DNA of 64,000 nucleotides from Acidithiobacillus sp. HP-2 (lineage in GTDB: Bacteria; Pseudomonadota; Gammaproteobacteria; Acidithiobacillales; Acidithiobacillaceae). This document shows, piece after piece, positions 28,033-37,033 of the stretch. The translations under genes and the position numbers were made by a program. The notes under the pieces are model-generated. The model was not told the origin of the DNA and searched no databases. It was given only the letters and a program-made list of their open reading frames with translations. The stretch spans positions 105,259 through 169,258 of the forward strand of contig NZ_JACKZA010000008.1 of the NCBI RefSeq assembly GCF_015100155.1, read 5' to 3'. Each line of letters opens with the position of its first letter. The first letter of the stretch is position 1.

Positions 28033-28680
28033 TTACAGCAGGTCCATGAAGCTGAAACCCTTCTTGATGTAGGCATTGTTGGCATAGCCGTCCTTCTCCC
28101 AGGTGCCCTGGGGGCGGGTGCTGTCCAGCACAATCTTGTTGACCCATTTGACACTTTTGTAGCCGTACATTTGCGGGACCAGCAGACGCAGCGGATATCC
28201 GCCTTTTTGCAGCAGCGGCTGTCCGGAAATGTGCGTGGCAAGAATGACCCCGGGGGCGCGGGCCTGATCCATGGAAAGACTGTCTACATAGACGCCATCG
28301 GCACTGTAAAAAGCGACATAGCGGGCACTTGCCTGAGGTTGTATCTGCTCCAGAAAGTGCGACAGGGCAATACCCTGCCAGTGAACATTGTTGACAATCC
28401 AGCCGGTCACGCAGTGAAAGGTCTCGATTTCCCGAACCTTGCTGAGTTGATATAAATCGGGAAGGGTGAAAGTCTGGGGTTTGTTGATGAGTCCCGTAGT
28501 CTCAAGACGATAGGTATCTGGATTGATTTTGGGATAAAACCCCGCATAAGTGTAATACTCCGGAAAAACCGGGATTTTGGCATCTGCCCAAGCCAGGGCA
28601 GGATAAGCCAGACTGCCTGCCCCGGTCGCCAAAATCAGGCCACCCGCTGAGCGCAGAAATTCTCGACGATTGATTGACAT
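28033..28680 (-). CDS. Tat-exported molybdopterin oxidoreductase (sulfite-oxidase/YedY fold)
   Basis: 215 aa from ATG 28680. A twin-arginine signal (NRREFLRSAGG) leads to the periplasm. The single Moco domain holds the molybdenum-ligating Cys in ETFHCVTGW near residue 96, and the C-terminal part includes YPLRLLVPQMYGYKSVKW. It is short compared with MsrP (about 300 aa), so it is a minimal member. The cytochrome b561 gene lies 5 bases upstream; together they likely form a membrane-linked redox pair, as MsrP does with MsrQ. Substrate unknown. Confidence 0.85.
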   Translation of the reverse strand: MSINRREFLRSAGGLILATGAGSLAYPALAWADAKIPVFPEYYTYAGFYPKINPDTYRLETTGLINKPQTFTLPDLYQLSKVREIETFHCVTGWIVNNVHWQGIALSHFLEQIQPQASARYVAFYSADGVYVDSLSMDQARAPGVILATHISGQPLLQKGGYPLRLLVPQMYGYKSVKWVNKIVLDSTRPQGTWEKDGYANNAYIKKGFSFMDLL

Positions 28681-28685
28681 GACTT

Positions 28686-29294
28686 TTATCCTCTTTTCCA
28701 GACGGCAAATATGCGCCAAAGGGCTTCGCCGCGCAGTGCATGATAAGTGGCCATGACGACATGGCCGATCCAGAAATAAGCTAACAGGGGGGTGCCCAGG
28801 CGCATCAGCGTGAGCCCAATTTGTGCGCCTCCGCTCAGATGCAGATCTCCGCGCAGAACGAGCCAGCCGATAAATCCCCCAAAGGTCACGATGCTGACCC
28901 CGATGAAAAAAATGGCCTGCCAGAGGCTGGATAAACCCGGTCTCACCCCATGGCTGGGGAGTTTTCCGCGAAATAACCGGGCAAGATCATGACCTACGGC
29001 TTGAGGGGTGCGCCAGGAAAACCAGGTACCCAAAAGATGACGCCCCCAGGGCGTGAATAGATATACCAGCCAGGTAAGAACCAGCCAGCCGGTCAGAATC
29101 AGCCCGGCAAGTACATGCAGCGGGAACCAGGTGAAATTGGCAAACCACAAGGCGGCCAGGCTGTTCCATAACTCAAAGGTAACACTCAGCACCAGTCCCA
29201 GATGCAAAATCTTGGCATAAACAGGATATTCCACCAGGTTTTCAGGCGTCTGAGCGGAGAATACGCTGCCGGGAATAGGAATGATCTCTGCCAT
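28686..29294 (-). CDS. Cytochrome b561-type membrane haem protein
   Basis: 202 aa from ATG 29294. Four or five membrane helices with haem-ligand histidines in AKILHLGLVL, WFPLHVLAG, and the GHVVMATYHALRG end. It fits the Ni/Fe-hydrogenase-type or b561 family that exchanges electrons between quinones and periplasmic proteins. It precedes the molybdopterin protein with a 5-base gap, so it is the probable electron partner. Confidence 0.83.
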   Translation of the reverse strand: MAEIIPIPGSVFSAQTPENLVEYPVYAKILHLGLVLSVTFELWNSLAALWFANFTWFPLHVLAGLILTGWLVLTWLVYLFTPWGRHLLGTWFSWRTPQAVGHDLARLFRGKLPSHGVRPGLSSLWQAIFFIGVSIVTFGGFIGWLVLRGDLHLSGGAQIGLTLMRLGTPLLAYFWIGHVVMATYHALRGEALWRIFAVWKRG

Positions 29295-29314
29295 GTCTTG
29301 CCTCACTTGTAGAC

Positions 29315-30925
29315 TTATTCCAGATTACGTGAAATTTCGGGTTCTGGATGCATTTTATTCACCTCGAATGCGTGACCATCTTCAAGATTTTTGCGTATCA
29401 CCTGAGCCTGGGCGCGAATCGCCGCAAGATGCTCGCCGGACATGCGTTCCAGATGCTTCCATTGCAGCGCAGTACGCGGATGCTGACGGAAACGTTCTTG
29501 GTGCGTCTGCAGGAAATCCCAGTACAGCACCGTAAAGGGGCAGGCTTTTGCGCCGCTAGCCAATTTGGGTTCATACGGACAGCGCTGACAATGCCCGCCC
29601 ATTTTCTGCAGATAATTACCGCTGGCGACATAGGGCTTGGATGCCATCCAGCCGCCATCTGCATACTGGGACATGCCGATGACATTGGGCAGCTCCACCC
29701 ACTCTACGGCATCCACGTAAATGGCCAGAAACCAGCGATGAATGGCTTGCGGCCCGACGCCCAGCAGCAATGCAAACAGACCGGTAATCATCAGTCTTTC
29801 AATATGGTGGGCATAACCATGCTCCAGAGTGCGCGCGATGGTGTCCTGCAGGCAGGACAGGTCGGTTTTTGCAGTCCAGTAGAATGCTGGCAAGGGCTGA
29901 TGGGCCTGGAGGATATTCTGCTGCAGCCATTGGGGCATGTGCAGCCAATAGAGGCCGTGTATGTATTCGCGCCAGCCCAAAATTTGTCGGATAAATCCTT
30001 CTGCAGAGGCGATGGAAACTTTACCAGCCCGGAAATTTTCTTCAACCGCCCGAATGACCGTTATGGCACGGATCAGACCGAGATTCAGTGCTGCAGACAG
30101 CCGGGAATGATAAAGCCAGACCTGCCCCGGCCAGAAAGCATCCTGCAGGGGACCAAATTGTGCAAGACGATCATCCAGAAAATCCTGAAGAGCGGTTTGG
30201 GCCTGTTGGGGAGTCACCGGCCAGTCAAAGTGTTGCAGGTTACCCGGGTGTCCGGCGAATTGTGTTTCGACCAGGGCCATGACTTCCTGCGTGATGGCAT
30301 CCGGGGTAAAACTCAAAGGTTCCGGAATCCAGCCGGGACCCTGAGAACCGGGACGCTGACGGTTTTCCTGATCAAAATTCCAGCGTCCGCCAACCGGCTG
30401 ATCTTTTTGCATGAGTATTCCGGTTTTCTGCCGGGCGTGGCGGTACCAGAATTCGAGACGCATCTGGCGACGATTGTCTGCCCACTGGCCAAATTCCGGG
30501 ACTGAAAACAGAAAATTAAGATTACGCCGTTCTTGCCAGGGAATCTGCCTGCTTTCTGCGCATTGACGAATGGTTTCGCGCAGCTGCCAGGTGCCGGGAC
30601 GCAGGCTGATGATTTGCCGGGGCCGCCAGCGTAGTAGAGCCGCTTCCAGGGCCTGACTCATGCTCTGATAGGGGTGTGTGCCAAAGGTCAGATACTCCAA
30701 AGGAAAGCGACGTTGCCGCAAGGCCGCAGCATGATGACGCATGGCGCTCAGGAACAGGACAATACGGGCCTTATGCGACCAGACTATGGTGGACTCTTCG
30801 GGCACTTCCGCCATCCAGCACAGATCCTGAACTGGATCGAAGCCTTCCAGGGCCAGGCTGTCCGGATCCAGATGGTCACCGAGAATCACTACCAGATGAC
30901 GAACAGTCCTTTCAGTCTGAGACAT
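29315..30925 (-). CDS. Fe-S cryptochrome/photolyase (PhrB-like, (6-4) photolyase family)
   Basis: 536 aa from ATG 30925. It belongs to the deoxyribodipyrimidine-photolyase-related (FeS-BCP) class: an N-terminal antenna domain begins [15 protein letters not shown], and the C-terminal FAD domain contains [15 protein letters not shown] and [13 protein letters not shown] segments. The four [4Fe-4S] cysteines are visible: one in TDLSCLQD, then [20 protein letters not shown]. It repairs UV lesions using blue light. The DUF2256 gene overlaps its start by 14 bases. Confidence 0.92.
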   Translation of the reverse strand: MSQTERTVRHLVVILGDHLDPDSLALEGFDPVQDLCWMAEVPEESTIVWSHKARIVLFLSAMRHHAAALRQRRFPLEYLTFGTHPYQSMSQALEAALLRWRPRQIISLRPGTWQLRETIRQCAESRQIPWQERRNLNFLFSVPEFGQWADNRRQMRLEFWYRHARQKTGILMQKDQPVGGRWNFDQENRQRPGSQGPGWIPEPLSFTPDAITQEVMALVETQFAGHPGNLQHFDWPVTPQQAQTALQDFLDDRLAQFGPLQDAFWPGQVWLYHSRLSAALNLGLIRAITVIRAVEENFRAGKVSIASAEGFIRQILGWREYIHGLYWLHMPQWLQQNILQAHQPLPAFYWTAKTDLSCLQDTIARTLEHGYAHHIERLMITGLFALLLGVGPQAIHRWFLAIYVDAVEWVELPNVIGMSQYADGGWMASKPYVASGNYLQKMGGHCQRCPYEPKLASGAKACPFTVLYWDFLQTHQERFRQHPRTALQWKHLERMSGEHLAAIRAQAQVIRKNLEDGHAFEVNKMHPEPEISRNLE

Positions 30926-31079
30926 GGGGCGGGTTTCCAGGGCGATGCCGATTTTTTCGACAGGCGGCTGAACAATACCGTACTTCATCCCAACAGCGCT
31001 TCCAGCGTTTACGCCAGGTAAAGGGGCGCTGGCAGACCACACAGATTTTTTCTTCCTGATAACGTTGTAGGGCTTTCAT
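30912..31079 (-). CDS. DUF2256 small zinc-finger-like protein
   Basis: 55 aa, start ATG 31079. Four cysteines in CVVC...CSAAC spacing and the characteristic [20 protein letters not shown] block identify DUF2256. These proteins are repeatedly found next to photolyase-related genes; function unknown, possibly nucleic-acid binding. It overlaps the photolyase start by 14 bases, showing translational coupling. It is too short for a 60-residue cutoff. Confidence 0.88.
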   Translation of the reverse strand: MKALQRYQEEKICVVCQRPFTWRKRWKRCWDEVRYCSAACRKNRHRPGNPPHVSD

Positions 31080-31083
31080 GGCT

Positions 31084-31106
31084 TATACAAAATAAGAAAG
31101 TGTATA
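31084..31106. promoter_or_regulatory. Candidate LitR/CarH-type operator 1
   Basis: TATACA - 11 bases - TGTATA, perfect inverted half-sites, five bases upstream of the DUF2256 start codon. The design matches the TxTACA...TGTAxA class I recall for LitR/CarH-type MerR regulators. A site with identical 11-base spacing lies at 31309-31331. Inference from pattern. Confidence 0.55.
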
Positions 31107-31308
31107 GTACAATAAGATTAACAAGGCTTCGGCGCAATGCGCAAGGTGTCTGAACCTGCATCCGCTGACGACGTATTTGCGTAATAGCTGATAATGCCAC
31201 TTTGCCAAGGTGTTGCGATTACACTGTGGGGTGTTGAGCGTATCAGGACATTGCAGGTTATGGAACATTGGAACCGACACAGGATGTTTGGGAGACTTTG
31301 CGCTATCC

Positions 31309-31331
31309 TGTACTAAGTGAGTATTTGTACA
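31309..31331. promoter_or_regulatory. Candidate LitR/CarH-type operator 2
   Basis: TGTACT - 11 bases - TGTACA, one mismatch from the operator-1 pattern and with the same spacing. It sits 28 bases before the FAD oxidoreductase start, overlapping a TACAAT -10-like element (31328-31333), so a bound protein would block the promoter of the membrane-modification operon. Confidence 0.5.
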
Positions 31332-31359
31332 ATACATTTAAAAACAATAAAGGAGACTT

Positions 31360-32679
31360 ATGCGAGTTGCCATCATTGGTGCAGGTATTTCCGGGCTGGG
31401 GGCCGCCTGGATATTGCGGAAAACGCATAGCGTGAGTGTTTTCGAGGCGGCGGACTACCCCGGCGGTCATACCCACACCGTGGATGTCAGCCTGCAGGGC
31501 GTTTCAGCACCTGTAGATACAGGTTTTCTGGTGTTTAATGATCGAACCTACCCGAATTTGCTGGGGCTTTTCGCGGAACTGAACGTACCCTGGACCGCCA
31601 GTGACATGTCCCTCAGTGTCCGTCTTCCTGCCCTGAATCTGGAATGGTGTGGCTCCAGTCTGAGCACGCTTTTCGCCCAGAAGCGGAATGTTTTGCGCCC
31701 GGCCTTCTGGGGAATGCTCAAGGATATTCTGCGCTTCAATCGCGAAGCGTTGGCCTGGTTAAACATAAGCGATGCGGACATCACCCTGGACGAGTTTCTG
31801 CGTCGGGGAGCCTACGGGGAGTGGTTCAAGACAGCCTATCTTCTTCCCATGGCGGCAGCCATCTGGTCTTGCCCGACCGCAACCATGCTGGCTTATCCGG
31901 CGCGTTCCATTTTGCAGTTTTATCGGAATCATGGACTTTTACAGATTTTTGATCGGCCACAATGGCGGACAGTCGTCGGTGGGGGCCGTGAATATGTCCG
32001 GCGCATCACGCAACAGCTCCATGATGTCCGTCTGAATGCGCCGGTGGAAGCATTGCATCCGGCTCCGGAAGGCGGGTTTACGGTCCAGTTTGCCGGCCAT
32101 CAGAAAGAACACTTTGATCAGGTCATTTGTGCCCTGCATGGTGATCAGGCCAGAAAGTTGCTTGGTGAGCATTGGCCAGAACAAAGCGCCGCGCTGGCGC
32201 AGTGTCAATATCAGGACAATGAAGCCTATCTGCATTGGGATGAACGTTTTCTTCCCAAGCATCGCAAAGCTTGGGCTGCCTGGAATTTTCATGAAGAAGG
32301 GGTTGCCGCTGCCCGGCGTTCGGTGGCGGTTACCTATTTGATCAATCAGTTGCAACCGCTGCCCTTCAAGACGCCGGTTATGGTCACTTTGAACCCGCAG
32401 CGCGTACCGGATCCGCAAAAAACCTGGGCACAGTTTCATTATGCCCATCCGGTATTTGACCATGGGGCATTGGCTGGTCAGGAGGCCGTGCGGCGTCTGC
32501 AAGGTCGTAATGGCTTATGGTTTTGTGGTGCCTGGCTGGGTCACGGTTTTCACGAAGACGGTTTGCGCAGCGCCGTCGAAGTCGCCAATCACATGGGTAT
32601 TCGCGCTGCCTGGCAAGAGCAGGCGAGTCCCATTACTGAACCACGGATGGAAACATGGCCACAACAAGTTCTACGCTGA
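31360..32679 (+). CDS. FAD-dependent amine-oxidase-like oxidoreductase
   Basis: 439 aa. N-terminal dinucleotide-binding GAGISGLGAAW, then FEAADYPGGHTHTV, and a C-terminal FAD contact FCGAWLGHGFHEDGLRSA. It belongs to the NAD(P)/FAD-binding protein family that accompanies DUF1365 and cfa in many bacteria, probably acting on membrane lipids. First gene of a six-gene run in which every gene overlaps the next. AGGAG precedes the ATG. Confidence 0.9.
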   Translation: MRVAIIGAGISGLGAAWILRKTHSVSVFEAADYPGGHTHTVDVSLQGVSAPVDTGFLVFNDRTYPNLLGLFAELNVPWTASDMSLSVRLPALNLEWCGSSLSTLFAQKRNVLRPAFWGMLKDILRFNREALAWLNISDADITLDEFLRRGAYGEWFKTAYLLPMAAAIWSCPTATMLAYPARSILQFYRNHGLLQIFDRPQWRTVVGGGREYVRRITQQLHDVRLNAPVEALHPAPEGGFTVQFAGHQKEHFDQVICALHGDQARKLLGEHWPEQSAALAQCQYQDNEAYLHWDERFLPKHRKAWAAWNFHEEGVAAARRSVAVTYLINQLQPLPFKTPVMVTLNPQRVPDPQKTWAQFHYAHPVFDHGALAGQEAVRRLQGRNGLWFCGAWLGHGFHEDGLRSAVEVANHMGIRAAWQEQASPITEPRMETWPQQVLR

Positions 32680-33422
32680 AGGGTGGGCTTCTGCTGGGCC
32701 GCGTCATGCATCGCCGTCTGCAGCCGTTGCGACGGGCATTTCATTACCGGACCTTCAGTATTTGTTTTGATCTGGATGATTTGCCGCAGCTGCAGAAAAT
32801 TCTTTCCCGCTTCAGCCCCCTGCGTTTTCACGGTCGAGATCACGGCGGCCGTGATGGTTCGCCACTTTCAGCCTGGATTCGCGACATTTTTGCCAAACAG
32901 CAGATTGAAGCCAGCCGCTTTGTCCTGGTCACCTATCCCCGTCTTTGGGGGTATGTTTTTAATCCGGTCAGTTTCTGGCTGGGCCTGGACGAAACCGGCG
33001 GGCTGCGCGGCGTGCTGGCAGAGGTGAACAACACTTTCGGCGAGCACCACAGTTATTTGCTGGCGCATGAAGACCGGCGCGCTATCAGCAAGGGTGACTG
33101 GCTGGTTGCCAGCAAGGCTTTTCATGTATCCCCGTTTTTACCGGTAGAAGGGCAGTATCGCTTTCGCTTTCATCTTGAAGATCAAGGATTTCAGGCAGAT
33201 ATTCATTATCTGGATGCGGCTGGCGCGCCCTGTCTCATCACCCAAATTGCGGGACAGCGCCGTAATCTGAATATTTCCAGCGTCTGGCGGGCCGTTTTGC
33301 AGCAGCCTTTCATGACCTTCTCAGTCGTTCTTTTTATTCATTGGCAGGCCATCCGACTATGGCGTGCGCACATTCCTTTTCATAAAAAACCGGAGCCCCC
33401 CCAGCAGGAGATCAGTTTATGA
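32655..33422 (+). CDS. DUF1365 family protein
   Basis: 255 aa, overlapping the previous gene by 25 bases. DUF1365 hallmarks: HRRLQPLRRAFHYRTFSICFDLDDL, RLWGYVFNPVSFWLGLD, and EVNNTFGEHHSY. Proteins of this family always sit beside cfa genes and have been tied to unusual fatty-acid formation. A C-terminal hydrophobic helix suggests membrane association. Confidence 0.9.
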   Translation: MATTSSTLKGGLLLGRVMHRRLQPLRRAFHYRTFSICFDLDDLPQLQKILSRFSPLRFHGRDHGGRDGSPLSAWIRDIFAKQQIEASRFVLVTYPRLWGYVFNPVSFWLGLDETGGLRGVLAEVNNTFGEHHSYLLAHEDRRAISKGDWLVASKAFHVSPFLPVEGQYRFRFHLEDQGFQADIHYLDAAGAPCLITQIAGQRRNLNISSVWRAVLQQPFMTFSVVLFIHWQAIRLWRAHIPFHKKPEPPQQEISL

Positions 33423-34636
33423 GTACAGCGCTTGGTAACCAACGAATTCCTATGCCAGGACTTCCCCGCTCTGCACAAAGCTTGCTGCAGATGCTGGAAG
33501 GCATGCATTGCGGACAATTGACGCTGAAAACCCCGGAAGGGGATATTTTGCAGTTTCAGGGGGCAGAATCGGGTATTCACGCCGAGTGGGTGGTGAATGA
33601 CTGGCGGATTTTGTCGCTGCTGGCGCGGGACGGTGATATTGCTTTCGGGCGCGGTTACATGGAAGGCTTGTGGGAGAGCAGTGATCCGGTGGCATTGCTG
33701 CGTCTGGCTATTGCCAATCGTGGCATGGTCGAAAAATATATCGAGGGTTCATGGTTCCGGCGCTTGATATTCACCCTGCTGAACCGACTGTTGCGCGCCA
33801 ATACCCGGCGCGGTAGCCGCAAGAATATTTCTTTTCATTACGATCTGGGTAATGAATTTTACCAGCTCTGGCTGGATTCGAGTATGACGTATTCCTGTGC
33901 CTTATATGATGGTGACGATTCCCTGACGCTGACTGACGCCCAGGAAAGAAAATATGCACGGGCGCTCAGTGCCCTGAACTTGGCCCCTGGATCAAGACTT
34001 TTGGAAATAGGCTGTGGGTGGGGTGGATTTGCCGAATATGCAGCGCGCCGTGGTTTTTTTGTGCATGGCATTACTCTGTCAAAAGAGCAGTTGGCTTATG
34101 CGAAAGAGCGTCTCGAAAAGCAGGGACTCAGTCATTTAACGGAATTTTCCCTGATGGATTATCGGGATTTACAGGGACATTATGATGGAATTGTCTCCAT
34201 CGAAATGCTCGAAGCGGTGGGCGCTGAATGGTGGTCCAGCTATTTTCAGCAAATTCATCAGCTGCTGCGCAGAGGCGGACGGGCGCTGATCCAGAGTATT
34301 ACCATCGCCGATGCGCGTTTTTCGGCCTATCAGAAAAGTTCTGATTTTATCCGCCATTATGTGTTTCCAGGCGGGATGCTCCCTTCTCCGGCCCGGCTGC
34401 AGGAAGAAATATCCACCGCCGGTTTGCAATTGCTCGAACGCAAAGATTTTGGTCAGGACTACGCCAGGACTTTGCGCATTTGGCGTCAGCGATTTGATAT
34501 TCAGGAAGAAGCCGTTAAAAGCCTCGGTTATGACTCGGTGTTCTGCAAAATGTGGCGCTTTTATCTGGTTTATTGTGAAGCCGGTTTTGCGGAAGGAGAA
34601 ATTGATCTGACCCAGGTGACCCTGACGCATGGCTAA
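33419..34636 (+). CDS. cfa: Cyclopropane-fatty-acyl-phospholipid synthase
   Basis: 405 aa, start overlaps the DUF1365 stop (ATGA). Methylates the double bond of membrane lipid acyl chains with S-adenosylmethionine. SAM-binding EIGCGWGGFAEYAA lies near residue 198; the bicarbonate/active-site region includes YDLGNEFYQLWLD and MTYSCALY. It stiffens membranes, protecting against acid and singlet oxygen. It may instead form a related lipid modification, given its DUF1365/FAD partners. Confidence 0.94.
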   Translation: MSTALGNQRIPMPGLPRSAQSLLQMLEGMHCGQLTLKTPEGDILQFQGAESGIHAEWVVNDWRILSLLARDGDIAFGRGYMEGLWESSDPVALLRLAIANRGMVEKYIEGSWFRRLIFTLLNRLLRANTRRGSRKNISFHYDLGNEFYQLWLDSSMTYSCALYDGDDSLTLTDAQERKYARALSALNLAPGSRLLEIGCGWGGFAEYAARRGFFVHGITLSKEQLAYAKERLEKQGLSHLTEFSLMDYRDLQGHYDGIVSIEMLEAVGAEWWSSYFQQIHQLLRRGGRALIQSITIADARFSAYQKSSDFIRHYVFPGGMLPSPARLQEEISTAGLQLLERKDFGQDYARTLRIWRQRFDIQEEAVKSLGYDSVFCKMWRFYLVYCEAGFAEGEIDLTQVTLTHG

Positions 34637-35165
34637 GTTACTGACTATTTTCTGTTTGCTTTTAATGAGCCCGTTCGCCTGGTCCGCAGCACCCAAGGTG
34701 CCATTGCCGGCAGCGGTAAAAACGGCGGCTCCAGATTTGCATTTGCTGGGTGCGGGGCATCTGAACTGGCTGTTTTTCAGTGTTTATAACGCTGCGTTGT
34801 GGATCAGCGGTGATCAGTACACACCCACCCGGACTTTTGCCTTGGGCATTGACTATGAGCGCAGTTTCAGCAGTCACGAGCTGGTCAAGACTTCGCTCAA
34901 GGAAATGCGGCGACTGGATGATTTGGATGCCGCCCAGTTGGCAAAATATCGGACTGACCTCCAGCATGCATTCCCGGATGTGAAACCCGGTGATCAGATT
35001 GTCGGCTTGTGTATGCCCGGGAAATACACGGCTTTTTATTATAATGGTGTGCTTCATAGCAAAATTGATGACCCGCAATTCTGTCCGGAATTTTTTGCCA
35101 TCTGGTTGAGTCCCCATACCCAGGTACCGGGTTTGCGCAACAAGCTTTTGGACCTGCATGAATAA
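34629..35165 (+). CDS. Exported chalcone-isomerase-like protein
   Basis: 178 aa with a signal peptide ending near WSAAP. It has the chalcone-isomerase-like fold segments (GHLNWLFFSVYNAALW, SFSSHELVKTSLKEMRRL, VVGLCMPGK region). Bacterial members are not flavonoid enzymes and are thought to bind fatty acids or lipids. It overlaps cfa by 8 bases and the MFS gene by 8, so it is part of the lipid operon. Confidence 0.8.
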   Translation: MAKLLTIFCLLLMSPFAWSAAPKVPLPAAVKTAAPDLHLLGAGHLNWLFFSVYNAALWISGDQYTPTRTFALGIDYERSFSSHELVKTSLKEMRRLDDLDAAQLAKYRTDLQHAFPDVKPGDQIVGLCMPGKYTAFYYNGVLHSKIDDPQFCPEFFAIWLSPHTQVPGLRNKLLDLHE

Positions 35166-36444
35166 GCAGGACAGGCCCTCCCTGAAAATGCTCCTGCTTT
35201 ACGCTCCGCTGGGAATGCCTCTGGCATTTGGTGCCTTGCCTGTATATCTGTTAATTCCCCATTTATATGCCACGGATTTCGGGATGTCCCTGAGTTTTCT
35301 GGGGGTGATTTTGTTGGCAGTCCGCTTGCTGGATGCCGTGCAGGATCCCTTGATCGGGCTTTGGAGTGATCGCTGGGCAGAACAGCACCGGGGGCGGCGT
35401 CTGCTGATTCTTCTGGGTATTCCCGGAATGATTCTGGGTTTTTATCTGCTGTTCAATCCGCTGGCAAGCATGATCTGGTTGAGTCTGAGCTTGTCTCTCA
35501 TTATTTTTTATGTATTTTTTAGTATCAGTAGTGTCAATTATCAGGCCTTGGGTGCAGAACTCTCTCATGACTACAATGGCCGGACCTGGCTGACGACCAG
35601 CCGTGAGGCCGGTGCATTAATCGGGGTGTTACTTGCAGCCGCATTACCCGACTTGTTGATGAAGCATTTTGGGCGTCATTATGGTCTGGAAATTTTTGCG
35701 GGTATATTTGCGGTGTTGCTCATTCTGGCCGTAATGCCTTTGCAAAGGCGCAGTATGCAGCGCCCGGTGGTCGGCGAGAAAACGCCGTGGTGGACATTTT
35801 TTTCCGCGTTGCGACGTAAGTCATTACGGCACTTGCTGATTATTTATACCTTGTCGCAGTCTGCCAATGCAGTAGCTGGAACCCTGTTTTTCTTTTTTGT
35901 GGATGAAATTCTTGGTGCGCATCAATTGGCCCCCTTATTTTTACTGGCCTACTTTCTATCGGGCGCATTGGGAATGCCTTTATGGCTGTGGTTATCCAGT
36001 CATTTCAGTAAAAGTCTGGCCTGGCGCCTTTCCATGTTCATTGCCACCCTGGCATTTTTCTGCGCCTTTTTTCTACGCAACGGTGATCTCTGGGCCTATG
36101 CGCTGATTTGCGTGTTTACCGGTTTGACCCTCGGGGCAGATCAGGCCCTGCCGCCCAGTCTTCTGGCAGACCACAGTGATCAGGACAGTCGCAGTCGACC
36201 GGGAAATTATTTCGGGTTGTTGAATTGGGTGGGTAAAGCCGCTACGGCCTTGGGCGCCGGTTTGATATTGCCACTTTTGCAGGCTCTCGGTTATTCCTCA
36301 GGGAAAGATCTTTGGGCTTTGTCTTTTTGTTATGCCGTGATTCCGGCGCTGACCAAAATTATCGCCATTATTTTGATGGGCTACTGGTCGGTAGAAGGTC
36401 GGGAGTTACGTTTTTCTGGTTCCATATCTGGGAGGGCATCATGA
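35158..36444 (+). CDS. MFS/GPH-type membrane carrier
   Basis: 428 aa, 12 membrane helices. Motif LLDAVQDPLIGLWSDRW near residue 58 is the glycoside-pentoside-hexuronide carrier signature (sodium- or proton-coupled). In this lipid cluster it may move lipids or small solutes, as suggested for homologues in similar clusters; substrate unknown. Its last codons overlap the DUF3833 start. Confidence 0.85.
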   Translation: MNKQDRPSLKMLLLYAPLGMPLAFGALPVYLLIPHLYATDFGMSLSFLGVILLAVRLLDAVQDPLIGLWSDRWAEQHRGRRLLILLGIPGMILGFYLLFNPLASMIWLSLSLSLIIFYVFFSISSVNYQALGAELSHDYNGRTWLTTSREAGALIGVLLAAALPDLLMKHFGRHYGLEIFAGIFAVLLILAVMPLQRRSMQRPVVGEKTPWWTFFSALRRKSLRHLLIIYTLSQSANAVAGTLFFFFVDEILGAHQLAPLFLLAYFLSGALGMPLWLWLSSHFSKSLAWRLSMFIATLAFFCAFFLRNGDLWAYALICVFTGLTLGADQALPPSLLADHSDQDSRSRPGNYFGLLNWVGKAATALGAGLILPLLQALGYSSGKDLWALSFCYAVIPALTKIIAIILMGYWSVEGRELRFSGSISGRAS

Positions 36445-37031
36445 ATACAGTACATAAAGTTTTGGGTTTGTCTTTGGTGATGGCGCTGGCTGGTTGTGCC
36501 ACTCAGCCGCAGGAATACGCACAAAGCCATCCTAAATTTGATTTGAAGACGTTTTTTAATGGCCCCTTGATGGCCCAGGGTGTTTTTGAAAATCGCTCAG
36601 GTAAGGTCGTCAATCGTTTTGTGGTGCGCATGATGGGCACCTGGCAGGAGAACAAGGGAACTCTGGTGGAAAACTTCACCTATTTTGATGCTGCCGGTAA
36701 AAAGACCTATCAACAGCGGGTCTGGCATCTTACTGAAACCAGTGCACATCACTTTGTTGGCAGTGCTGAAGGTTCGGCCGGTGATGTGAAAAAGGCTTCG
36801 GGTGATGCCTTCGGATTTGCCCTGCACTGGTCCTACGATGTGCGTCAGCCGGTTGGTAAAAGCTTTTACAATCTGCACGCCAATGACTGGATGTATATGA
36901 TCACCCCCGATACGGTCATGGATCACACCGACGTCACCTGGTATGGATTACATGCCGGCAACATCTTTTTGGAGATGCATAAGTTACCGGATACGGCGGC
37001 TAATCGGGAAAAAGTCGCCGCAATTAAATAG
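36441..37031 (+). CDS. DUF3833 lipoprotein, copy 1
   Basis: 196 aa; ATGA overlap with the MFS gene, GGAGG upstream. A lipobox (ALAGC) makes it an outer-membrane-type lipoprotein. DUF3833 features: FFNGPLMAQGVFENRSGKVVNRF, GSAEGSAGDVKK, and YDVRQPVGKSFYNLHANDWMY. It is a close paralogue of the cytoplasmic-looking copy at 42941-43495. Last gene of the operon; function unknown, tied to lipid clusters. Confidence 0.88.
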   Translation: MNTVHKVLGLSLVMALAGCATQPQEYAQSHPKFDLKTFFNGPLMAQGVFENRSGKVVNRFVVRMMGTWQENKGTLVENFTYFDAAGKKTYQQRVWHLTETSAHHFVGSAEGSAGDVKKASGDAFGFALHWSYDVRQPVGKSFYNLHANDWMYMITPDTVMDHTDVTWYGLHAGNIFLEMHKLPDTAANREKVAAIK

Positions 37032-37033
37032 TT

